DNA from: Neolentinus lepideus HHB14362 ss-1
Taxonomy: Eukaryota > Basidiomycota > Agaricomycetes > Gloeophyllales > Gloeophyllaceae
Direction: 5' to 3'
DNA: 64,000 nucleotides
Assembly: GCA_001632425.1 (NCBI GenBank)
Contig: KV425559.1
Span: 193,281 to 257,280, forward strand
The translations under genes were made by a program, and so were the position numbers. The notes beneath the pieces were generated by a model that did not search any database, was not told the DNA's origin, and worked only from the letters and a program-made list of their open reading frames with translations. Of this stretch, positions 10,356 through 20,227 are shown piece after piece. How positions within the stretch are numbered: the stretch's first letter is position 1; every line of letters begins with the position of its first letter.

Positions 10356-12344
10356 AAGTTATATATGGACCAAGCGCGCGTATGTCTCCACTGCTTAGTA
10401 CTTAGTTTCGAAGACAAAGACGAATGGTGTAGCTTCGGATAACCGGATCCATCAAAGACAGTTGCTCGCCTACTAAGTCTATTTTAGAAGACGCGTAGGC
10501 TCGTGACCATCCACCTCCAGCGCTCTGCCCTCAATCTGCTACGAGAGGGTGGTTACGAGTATAGGAGACGCGTACCAAGTCTAGACTTTAGGGGGGCCGT
10601 TCTTCCGGCCGGAACCCCGGATCATCGCTTCGTGTCACGCTTATCACGTATTTTCTTCGAAAAGCCTGACGATTGTCGATCCATCCGGAAATGCTCATTT
10701 CTGAAGCTTGACCTCGGTATCATGTGGAGTAAGAACGATGTCGTTCCTCTTTTGCCAGTGCTATAACTTCGTACTATACTCTACATGCAATGACGATGAC
10801 GTAGACGGTCTGCTGTGATTTGCTCTTGTCTCTGCAAATTCAACAGCCTCCAATGCAGTTCTTGTAACCTGCGTCTCAGAATTGCATAAAGACCCAGACG
10901 AGACAGCCCCACCGCTCAGATCTCAGACAGTCGTCAATTCCATATATGCAATCCTGAGACGCTGGGGGAAAGCTTCAAACTAGCAGAGGGGGGTCGATCG
11001 TTGCGCCCGAAGTCAGTTACACGTTCTGGCAGTGGCCCGTTCACCGTAGTACTTATCCCTCATATAGTAGACCCAAGGGACACTTACCGAACAGTCCTTC
11101 CGGTTCGTACTGTCTCCCCAAAGTCGCGGCCTTCTGGAATCGAAGTGGCCTGCATACCCCTCTCGTTGCTGGACGGCCGAAAATCCCTGGAGCGGCGAAC
11201 TTGAAATCCTGGAATACACCCAGATGATATACAGTAAATACATGCCTGTCTCGAGCGGCAGGATGTGCACGCATCCCGCTTCGCAGTCTAAACTTATACA
11301 AGAGTCCTCTCGGTGCCGCAAGACTGTTCGTTCGGCTGCTTGTCTAGGGTTGCTTGACTGCGCCTAGGGCCGCTTTGCTAAATGATTCTCTGCAGTGCCA
11401 GGAGACGCAGTACATTACCGAGGCCCTGCCCACTGAGGCTAGGATGGTCGCAAGATATGCCAGATACCTGCCAGAATGTCACGAACTGAATCAGGAATCC
11501 AGGAGATTCAAGCTCGAGCGTGCCACCGGTTTTCTTACGACCTTCTCTCGACGCAAGGCTAGCAGGCCAGCTACGCCCAAGAGTGTCCCACGGAAGAGAT
11601 GCCGGCATGAACAGCAGCAGGAGACAACAGTACACCACTCTTCTAGTCCTGGATCCAGTCCTCTCGAGTCCACATATAATATCTGTCTCGGACGACGAGT
11701 ACTCAAAGCCTGTCAACGGTTTAAAGATGCGAAAAGAGCCGGTAAAAAGTGGTGCAGGAGGTTAAACAATCGGATCGAGTGTCCTCTGTGTTTTATGAGA
11801 TGTCGAAGATAATGATTCAGAAGCACACCAGTAAGGTCTAGCTGACGGTTCGTAGTTCGAAAGCGATCGCGGGCGCACAATTGTCGCATTTCGTGTTTAA
11901 TTTGCCATGGAATATTAGTAGTCGACTGTTGAGAGCACCTCCGAGCGCGTAAAATGAACCATGCCGTACGTCGATTTGAGAGATAGAGCACTTAATCATC
12001 TTGCAAGGCTGCGCGTTTGCACTAGTAGCATTACGGCGGTACGCACCGTGCGTTGTGACTTCTCCTGCACTTCTCGACTTTGAGGATCAGCTACCCTTGT
12101 TCTACGCTGTCGGAGTTCGATCTTAGCAATGACAGGCAAATTCAATGCACCAGTATCACCAGGCTCCTCAGTATTTACACAACACATTCAAGCCATTGCG
12201 ACCATCCCCTCCTACAATCTTTCAAGCTATGTATCCCGCCATGCCTTTGTTTCTCTTAGTAACCTGTAGCGCTTCTTCTGCTGACAAGAATGGTCAAAAA
12301 GGTGGCACACAAAGTGAGAAGACATTATCAACAAACCTGAGTAG
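10356..12344. other. Gene-poor stretch, unresolved
   Basis: No gene is supported with confidence. The longest open frame is 11354-11812 (+, 152 codons). It is basic, rich in Arg, Ser and Cys, and ends near an ECPLCFMRC motif, but it has no recognisable domain, and a second overlapping frame (SVSDDEYSKPVNGLK) suggests either splicing or decay. I leave it unassigned. Confidence 0.35.
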
Positions 12345-12728
12345 TTAGTTGGAGGGATCAGTCTTCCATTCACCGGACCCGTTAGGGGTATGGGTCGCGA
12401 TGGCATGGATGATAATGACAGGCCCGTTGCCCAAAAACACAGTAACGAAGCGGTCGAACTTTCTGACCTTGAAGGTCCTCTTGCCAGTCAACTGATCCTC
12501 CCTCTGGTAAATGACTTCGGCTTTGCGATCGTCGAGCGAGTGTGGGAGAAACTCAGCCTCAGCGGTGCCATGAAAATGCCAACTGGATCCTTCGCCAATG
12601 GCAAATACACCCCTGAATTTCTCTCCAGTGGTAGTGGAGACGTGCCCTTTCATTCTTTTAGACGACTTGGTGTCGACGCCCTCTTTCGCCAATACTTGGA
12701 GATCGTCGTCGTTAACCGTGTCTGACAT
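12345..12728 (-). CDS. Orphan small protein (127 aa), function unknown
   Basis: The frame starts MSDTVNDDDLQVLAKEGVD and encodes a compact mixed-charge protein with segments GEKFRGVFAIGEGSSWHFHG, AEVIYQREDQLTGKRTF and FVTVFLGNGPVIIIHAIATH. These alternate hydrophobic and polar residues, suggesting a small beta-rich fold. There is no signal peptide or transmembrane helix. The ATG follows immediately after an intron acceptor (TTTCAG), with a matching donor at 12802, so I infer a 74 nt intron in the 5' UTR. A TATAAAAG box lies about 90 bp further upstream. An open frame continues upstream to 12815, but that segment reads like intron. The family is not recognised. Confidence 0.6.
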   Translation of the reverse strand: MSDTVNDDDLQVLAKEGVDTKSSKRMKGHVSTTTGEKFRGVFAIGEGSSWHFHGTAEAEFLPHSLDDRKAEVIYQREDQLTGKRTFKVRKFDRFVTVFLGNGPVIIIHAIATHTPNGSGEWKTDPSN

Positions 12729-12802
12729 CTGAAATTGATGAATATCAGCCTGAGCAGCATGGACAAATACGTTTGCCGTGTAGGACAGCGAGCGATGCAC
12801 AC
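12729..12802 (-). other. Inferred 5' UTR intron ending at the start codon
   Basis: It starts GTGTGCATCG, has a CTGAT-type branch site near its end, and finishes TTTCAG directly against the ATG at 12728. Confidence 0.5.
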
Positions 12803-12894
12803 CTTGAAAGTACAATGAGATGTTGAAGGAGGTTGGAAGGAGTGATGTGTGTCGTATATCTGTGCTCTGAGCAACCTCGGGGTGGTCTCAACAT

Positions 12895-12902
12895 CTTTTA
12901 TA
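12895..12902 (-). promoter_or_regulatory. TATA box of the orphan 127 aa gene
   Basis: TATAAAAG on the minus strand, upstream of the inferred 5' UTR intron (12729-12802) and the ATG at 12728. Confidence 0.5.
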
Positions 12903-14340
12903 CGACAAAACATGAGCTGGAAAAATTACCGACTGCAAGGCGGCTAGACACGATGCAGCTCCTTCAATGACTAGGGCTGTGTCCGTTATCGTTCGTCGCG
13001 GTCATGTTGAGGGTCCGAGTCGAACACTACCAGAAAAGTTAGCTCCAATATGAAATTGAGCGCTTCAGGAGTGCACGAGATGCATATATCAGCGCGAACT
13101 ACGAGGGAAACCGAGTGGGAAGACATATCGTAACGGCCAAAAATGCATTAGAACATCTCACATGTCTTGAAACATACAATGGAAGCGTTTTCCATCGAAT
13201 CCTACTCGAACGCCAGACGAGTGCAGTCAAAGATTCATAGATGAGTTTTCGTTCCGCCGAGCTTCCGAAGGTCCAGAGTAAGAGACTTCAGTCTTCCAAA
13301 CCACGATGCATTGTATCCAAGCCGTATCACTACGCGTGTGAGATGAACAAAGACCAGAGTTTTCAAAACCTGTAGGAAGCGCGAGAAACATTTCTTGTTC
13401 CGAACTCAGGCAAGATGCCACACAAGGTAATGCCCACCGCCAGCACCCAGGATGTAGCCCATATATCGATGGGAGTATTGCATCAGCGTGCTCTCTTTAA
13501 GCGGCAGGAGCTTTAATGCAAAAGGTTTCACAAGGAAACCCATCTTTAACCCCTTGAGAAGTCGCTGAAGATCCCGTATCCACTGGGATTCCTTGTCACT
13601 AAAATGCGACAATCGCCCGGACCGCTGGATTGACTGGGCGAGGACGTTACTCAGTCTGTCCACTGCATGATCGGCAAGAGGGCAGCACCTGAGCGCCTGA
13701 GGAGACGGAGACGGAGACGTCGTAGTCGGTACGACTAAAGCACCGACATCTAGGTGTACACCGATCCTCATCCGCGTTATAGGGCCATAACCTAGCACTA
13801 TAATTCGTATTCGGGATTCTGATGTCCGTGATTGCCCGTTACCGTGTAGCCGAAGGCAGCGTCAGCACAATGCCCTAAGAAAACCAGAACAGAGGATAAG
13901 CGAACGCGTGGTATATCAATGGAAGACAGTTCATTCAATTGCATGATCACAAACCATGGTGGTTCTATTTTTGGTCAGGTTAGGTGCTGAAGTTGTCCCG
14001 TCGTGGGCGCTACTCCATGTTCCATAAGACAGCCCTCTATTTCACATAGTGCATTCGGTCAGAGTCATGACCATGCCTCCCACCCATTCATTGGTGCAAG
14101 AACTAACATAGATACCCATGGATACCGTGTTTAGCGCTTCCGCTCTTGCACGCTCAGACAGATGATCGCATCCACCAGCTTCACATGAAGATCGGAAGAG
14201 CAAGGAGCGATCTCATCAACTCTCACGTGCAGCATACAAGGCTAGATTTCACGCTGGATCATGATGAAAGATAACAGCTGTCATAGTAGGCACCTCAGTG
14301 CTGCAAGGACAACATACGCACTTCGCTTTCGCGACTTCCT
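12903..14340. other. Gene-poor stretch, unresolved
   Basis: An open frame at 13406-13798 (-, 130 codons) includes DRLSNVLAQSIQRSGRLSHF and a plausible helical segment, but I recognise no family and see no clear promoter or splice partners. The rest appears non-coding. Confidence 0.35.
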
Positions 14341-15221
14341 CTAATGGCAACCATTGCGCCTCCATTTTTTCCAGGACTTCGATTTCCCACTGTCGTCGTC
14401 TGTATCATTGTTCTTCGTCCGCTTGTTTTTGGCGCGTCCACGTCGCCCTTTGACAACCGCCTTGCCAGCCGACGCCAGACAGAAGTGTGTTAACTCTGGC
14501 GGCTTCGGCCCACCCTCGAGAACCACCCAACTGACTCAGTACGTCTTCCTGATGTGTAAGGTGGAGCACATCTCCAGCAGATCTGACTTGCGCGATCCGA
14601 AGGCCATCGTCCCAATATGTATTATTACCCTTAGAGCGTTTGGAAGGGAGAAGCGGCGTCTGCAGTAACTCAGAAAGCAAGAATTCAGGTATCTCCGCCG
14701 TCTCGGAAGGCGAGATGTCCATAGGCACATCTGCCTCTGTTGGGAATTCATGTAGACCTGCCAGAAGACCTTACCACCGAACACCAAGTCAGAGTACCTA
14801 ACTTACTCATAGCAGATATTTCTTACCCGTGTCCGGGCTTCAGACCAACAGGAACCAACGGTCACTCTTGTCTGACGACCGCCATTCAGTATTAACGTTG
14901 TCAATGACCAGTTCCTCTCTTGCCTTCTTTCGCTCTGCTTTCATAGGGAGCACGGTCACCAGTTCCGGACTGCCTTCCGGGAGAGGCAGAGGCTTGCAGA
15001 GTGTGCAGAGCTCCTCGATGTCTGAGGTCTTTGCACATATGTGCATCTGTCTAATTCTCGTAAGATGAGATTAACGCTCCATTCATTACATCACTAGTGC
15101 ACTATACCTGTTCTGCATCTTCACCTCGGGGCAGTGCGTATCCTCGGCACCTAGGTCGGATGGGACACATATCGAACGCGGGGTGACGCGCTTTACAGAC
15201 AGTGCTTCCTAATTCAATCAT
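14341..15221 (-). CDS. Hypothetical multi-exon gene, unknown function
   Basis: A first exon from the ATG at 15221 (MIELGSTVCKARHPAFDMCP, later CRGYALPRGEDAEQ) joins in phase 0, across an intron with donor GTATAG, to MHICAKTSDIEELCTLCKPL and PLPEGSPELVTVLPMKAERK. Later coding-like stretches are PTEADVPMDISPSETAEIPE, KGNNTYWDDGLRIAQ, and a basic tail with KGRRGRAKNKRTKNNDTDDD and KSWKKWRRNGCH ending at 14341. The junction around 14740-14850 is not resolved; an in-frame TGA must be spliced out. Cysteine pairs near the N-terminus could bind metal. The basic, acidic and Lys/Arg-rich tail resembles a nuclear protein, but no domain is recognised. Confidence 0.45.
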
Positions 15222-15701
15222 GACCACCAGATTTACTACGAATACGCTTGATCCCGGAATTATTTACCGTTCCGCGACGAACTAACTTGAGCGAAGTCAT
15301 AGCGACCCGCAATTTGATGAGATATACGCGCCAAAACGAAAGGCATCTACGGTGGACCTATGCCGTCGGATATCAGAGTCGATAAGACTTCTTTTCGTAT
15401 TACTGATGACCGGTATGTTGTAACCGACAGTTATCACCAGCATGCTGGTAGAATATATAGCCTTCAGATCCGAGCAGGCCCCAATATTACTGGCCAGAAC
15501 TTGTCGTTGGGATCCTAGGCTCCTCAGGAGTCAGACGCAAGGACGATCTTGGGAATTACATCCTAGAGAGCTGGAATTTCCAGGATGGTGCTGGGCTACT
15601 CTATGGAATACATCTGAGCTACGTAATACAAGTTGTCAGTAGTCACATTGAAGAGGATGCCATGGGCTCTGACACACGTACAATCCTGGCCGATCATGTG
15701 G
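15222..15701. other. Intergenic, nothing recognised
   Basis: This lies between the upstream end of the hypothetical gene and the 3' end of CIA1. Nothing is recognised. Confidence 0.4.
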
Positions 15702-17023
15702 TTAATTGCCCACAGACGTAACTCTCCATACTTTCACTGAACCATCATCCCCAGCTGTCGCCAAAAGATTTTCAAATCCTGGTCGAGAACACCACGTTAC
15801 GCAGTTCACATCGTGCACGGCATGGGCAGAGTGCACTTGCGCTATCAGTTTATGCGACGGAGGCACACGGGCGCCAGAATCTGAGCTTGACGACGGAGCC
15901 TACAATATGATCAGTAAGGCGAAAGACATACTTGGCATCACTGACCTGGATTTCGAAGACATTTATCTTCCCGTCACCCCCTGTGCTAGCCAGCCATCCT
16001 AGGCGTCCGTCGCCATTTGTCCCCCGAAGCCCCATCCCCCAAGAGATCGAATAGATACTTCGCTGGTGAATGCTATCGATAACCTTCACGCACTCCCACT
16101 TATACTGCTCAACTCTCTCCCATATGCGAATTGTGAGGTCATCCGAGGAAGACGCTAGGTATCTACCGTTCGGCGAGAAAGCGAGGGACCATACGGTAGA
16201 GTCGTGTCCAGTTAGAGTGGCAAAACAGAACCAGTCCTCGGAGGGATCGTCGATATATAGTTTGATAGTGTCGTCATAGGATGCGGAGGCTAGAATCTGT
16301 TTCGCAAATGACTTTATGTTGCACCTTGAACTAAATGAGATTGACCTCTTCTGTCGGATGCCAGGCTACTTGCTTCACGTCTTGCGAGTGCTCCATCATC
16401 ACACCCATGCATTCAAAATCAGCGTCGGGATGAACTATAACGCAATACTATTTGGTGAGTGGCGAATGAACGTAGCTTTATAGCGGTGCATTGAGATGCG
16501 CACCTTCCCAAACCCACACTGTTTTATCTCGGCTGCAACTGGCAAGGAGATTGCCAGATGAGCAGTATGCAACGCTTTTACACTCCGTTTCGTGACCTTC
16601 CAGGAGACTCATACACTCCCACTCGCCGGTATTTACCGCATAGTTCGGCTTCCCTTCTTCATCCTCCGCCAATTCTTGTTCCCATATTCCGATGTTAGCG
16701 TCGAAGGACGCAGTCGCGAGAGTTCTTCCGCTCGGAGACCAGGCAATAGCTCGCACTGTCTTGGTGTGACCAGTCTGAATTGTGTTGAGATGTTCGAATG
16801 TCAGGGAGCGTTCCCCTTCACTCTGTCGATAGTGGTAGAGTCTGACGGTTTTGTCTGCTGAACAAGATGCCAAAACCGGTTTCATCGGATTCCAAGCTAC
16901 ATGCCATGCCCTGTCATCGTGGCCTTATAGAGGATTAGTAGATGATGAATATCACAAATTACTGTATTTACCTTGTAATTCAGTCAGACATTCCATACGG
17001 ACGTCCAAGTCTACATCATCCAT
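15702..17023 (-). CDS. CIA1: Cytosolic iron-sulfur assembly protein CIA1 (WD40, CIAO1 homolog)
   Basis: This is a WD40 beta-propeller that, with the MET18/MMS19-CIA2 complex, delivers Fe-S clusters to cytosolic and nuclear apoproteins. Exon 1 starts [18 protein letters not shown] and splices to [20 protein letters not shown]. Following repeats include [42 protein letters not shown], and [20 protein letters not shown] with [11 protein letters not shown]. The diagnostic family segment [16 protein letters not shown] is at about 16045-16089. The last exon reads [11 protein letters not shown], then [19 protein letters not shown] and a TAA at 15702-15704. The start ATG is the only one in frame with the first repeat. 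Confidence 0.9.
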
Positions 17024-17443
17024 TCCCGAATTACTGGAGGTCCAACAAGAACGTTAACTTTGAAGTCGGCCACAAGACTGAAGCGGATTTGTCCAAAGCA
17101 CATGTTCTCACGGATCCGGAGCTATTAATAGTGTGTTCATCCACTGAAACTCTACAGCTATACGAGAGGTCGTGCAATGCTATATAGTCTGAGTGCGAAA
17201 GGTAGAGAATCGGCGGAGGCAAGAGGGCCGGTGGAATGGCTGATATATGTTTCGTGCGTAGCTACGAGACTAGGGAAAATCCCTGCCGCGCCTTACGTTT
17301 TCAAAACAGCAGTAACAAAATGGCCCGAAAAGGCGCTGAGGGCGGGTTGATATCGGAGAATTACTTCTCGAGGGCCTTAGTGCTGCTTTTATTTCTCGAG
17401 GTGGTGAGAGCTTCACGGGTAAAATTATGAAACACATATATTG
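17024..17443. other. CIA1 upstream region
   Basis: This lies between the CIA1 start and the poly-A end of the LINE fragment. It presumably holds the CIA1 promoter; no gene is seen. Confidence 0.4.
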
Positions 17444-19812
17444 TTTTTTTTTGAGGACCGGTATGATGTCTGGGCAGTTAGGCTGCGCAATCCCCCAGAC
17501 ATCCGTTAAATGGTGCGGTACAATAAACCAGATACAAGATCCAAATAGTCAATTAGTCCTCCGGAGGGAATGCGGTTACGCACACCGTAACATAGAGTTG
17601 CGGCCGTGTGGGGCTCCAGAAAGCCTTCTCAGCTATGGCGGCTCCCTGTGTCGGCGACCCTGCTCAGGCAGACTGATACCCACTGAAACCCCCAAGTAAG
17701 TTATCCAATCATCAGGTAAAAATTTTTCGTCAATGAGAGTGTTGCTCCAGGTCCTCAGTACCGTTTTGCGCGGGAGGGCCTGTTTTCCAAATTTAGGGTG
17801 CGTGAGTGCCTGGTCAAGTTTCAGGCGGTCATTTATGATGTATAACCACCTGTTGATTATAGCTACGGTGAGCGCCCTCGTTCGCAATGACTCTCTCACA
17901 TCTCAGTTTCCATATTAGGAATGCTGACTCAGAGACGAGGATGCGGAAGAGTCGATCGGCACCTGGCAAGGATCTGCCTGATTGCGTCTTGTGTTGTACG
18001 AGCGCACAACCTAGGATGAGTCCGAGAGTTGGTGTTTTCCATCTATTTTGTTTCTGACGCCAGAAGGCCTCAGCGGCATGCCAAATCTCTTTCTGGCCCG
18101 GAGCATCACAATCGGTAAGTAAATGTTCCATGGACTCTGTCACTCCGCATTAATATTCCTGACAGACCGCTCTGTGTTCGTGATTAGGTATTCTTTCCCA
18201 GTATTGGCCAACCTTATGAGCTCCATGCATCACTTTATATCTGAAATCCCTTATACTTCTAGCCAGGTCCTTATGCCATATTGACCTCCATATTCGGCTA
18301 TCAGTGGGTAGGAAGTCACAGTATTCTTGTATTGCATGTCTGGTGATGTCAAGGTTGGATAGTGTTGACCACCTTATGTTAGGTTTCTTCTTATCAGATA
18401 GTCCCAGGTACGCAAGGGCTTGCGTGACTTCGGAGAGTTTGACTCCGGTCAGGTTCCACTTGGGAGGTACAGAAAGGTCGAGCACAATCTCTTCATCTTT
18501 GGCTGCTCCTGCTGATGCAAGTAGGTCTGCTTGTACATTGCCAAAGATATCGGCATGCCCCTTAATCCATTTGAAGGTAGTGCGTGCACTTCACGCTTGG
18601 AGCCTGGCAATCAAAGGTCGCCACAGCTGGCTATAGCTGACGCCTATATAGCCTTGCTCTTCCCATTCGCGGTAGTCCCCAGCGAGGGCGTTCACTATAA
18701 GTTTCGAGTCGGTCTTGAAGTGGAGAGGGACAAAGCTATCTACAGCTTGGACGAGCAGGAGGACGGCGGCAATTTCACCGTCGTTATTTGTTATAAAGGT
18801 ATGGGAAAGTCGGGCAGATATGTTTCGTGGATCGTCGGGGCCAAAGAAGACCCCGCTATCAACTCGTGCATTTTCCGAGCCATTGCCTAGGCAGGAACCA
18901 TCTGTCCAGGCCGTTACTGCGTCCTCCTGGATGACTCTTCCTAGAGTTCGCAGGGCGGGGTCATTGCAGCTTGCCGACGGGTCAGTGAAGATTCGGAACC
19001 CATGGGCAAGTCCATCTGTCATGGATACAGATGGATCAAAGAAAATGGTATCATTTTCAGCCAGTGCTACCTGGTTTGCACTGATACGGCGCTTAGTTAA
19101 TGATAAGTTATCCGTGGGTCCTGGTAGATGCCATGGATCCCACTTGGAGTCATCTAGTTCGGCTCTCAGAGCATGGGCGGCATTACAGCAGAGCTTCGGG
19201 TTTTTACAGCCCTTCTGGCAGTCAGTTTTACAGGCAACACATGCACAGTTGACCCGGTTGCGGTGCCTATGGGCGGGGTTCTGAACGTGGCCTCGTTCTA
19301 GGACATGGCATAGTTCCGCGACTGTGTGTACGCCATGTTTCTCATGCAGACAGTGGGCGGCATCCGAGTCCTGTATCCTCTCGAGGATCTTCTTTGCCCC
19401 GAAATGGTACCAAGCTGGAAGCATTCGGATGGTTTCCTGCGATGGTTTGAGGGCAATGAAATTGAGGTGCAATTCCTTTGCAAGTTTCAACATTTCTAGT
19501 ACGTTTGAGGATAGGTCTTTGTTACTTTTGGTAGAGATTGTCCACTTTTGGAGAAACATGTTAATTTTAGCCCAGTTCTGGACATGCCCAAACTTACGGG
19601 TGACGTGTTTGCCCGTCATGGCATCCATGAAGAAGGCCCACTCGGGGCGTTTATCAAAGGCAAGATATAGCTTAAGCTTGACGGCCTGGACTGACTTGTT
19701 GCGGCGTTGCATGTTGACCAGCCCGAGTCCACCCTCGCTTATTGGTAATTCCAGTGTTGCACAATTTATAAGGGGCGAGGAATGGTCTGCCCAGATGAAT
19801 GTGCACATCTAT
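17444..19812 (-). mobile_element. Degenerate 3' fragment of a non-LTR retrotransposon (LINE)
   Basis: On the minus strand this holds the end of a reverse-transcriptase polyprotein followed by RNase H. It begins inside the region CTFIWADHSSPLINCATLEL, with SEGGLGLVN, a Cys/His cluster (CACVACKTDCQKGCKNPKLC) and then an RNase H domain. The 3' side ends in nine A residues (T-run at 17444-17452 on the plus strand), consistent with a LINE poly-A tail. The 5' part (endonuclease and most of the RT) is absent, as expected of 5'-truncated insertions. I found no clear target-site duplication. Confidence 0.8.
17640..19812 (-). pseudogene. LINE polyprotein remnant with RNase H, stops and a frameshift
   Basis: The RNase HI signature is visible as AWTDGSCLGNG, NNDGEIAAVLLL and HFKTDSKLIVNAL, continuing FKWIKGHADIFGNVQADLLA. 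The reading frame is broken by a TGA at 18591-18593 (after IARLQA), a TAA at 18150-18152 (after CQEY), and a frame change near 17840-17900, where ANEGA continues as LTVAIINRWLYIINDRLKLD. The final conserved segment is LPRKTVLRTWSNTLIDEKFL. It cannot encode an active enzyme. Confidence 0.8.
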
Positions 19813-19879
19813 TGTTTACATGTAAACAGCTGGAAAGTATATAGGCTGAACTGGCGAACTTAGGCTCTTCCTATACACC

Positions 19880-19925
19880 CAATCAGCTGCGTGTTTAGTC
19901 AGCTTTTCGTGGGACTTCCACCTTG
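19880..19925. repeat. Possible remnant terminus of the 9-bp-TSD element family
   Basis: The stretch CAGCTGCGTGTTTAGTCAGC followed by TTTTCGTGGGAC and CTTGG resembles the terminal inverted repeat of the element at 30943-31529 over about 40 bp, then diverges. The other end was not found. It lies directly upstream (5' side) of the LINE fragment. Confidence 0.4.
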
Positions 19926-20227
19926 GACACTTCAGATTCAGACGTCTCGACACTCAGATACAATATATGCGGGTAATGGTCAACAATTAAAAGCCTGGCT
20001 ACCAGGCTCTCAAATTATTAAGAACTGAGGTGCGTAGGTATTGTATATCTGTACGCGGTAATTAATGCACAGTAATCCTTGTCGGAACAGGGGTTTACAG
20101 TACTATAAATTGCTCTCTCGAGGAATGTGCTGCTGACGCATGGTGCCTCTCTGAACTTGGGCTAATTCGCCGAGCTTCTAGTCTTGAACAGGTCTTTATG
20201 TGCTTTGGAGGATGAAGTAGAAGTTCG
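19926..20227. other. Upstream region of the potassium channel gene
   Basis: About 300 bp without a gene. It contains a small GCCTGG/CCAGGC hairpin near 20000 and presumably the promoter of the channel gene. Confidence 0.4.

Noticed and set aside
14189..14201. Exact 13-mer AGATCGGAAGAGC, the common sequencing-adapter start
   Set aside because: The following bases (AAGG) do not continue any standard adapter beyond one base, and the flanks read as ordinary genomic DNA, so coincidence is likely, although a 13 bp match is rare.
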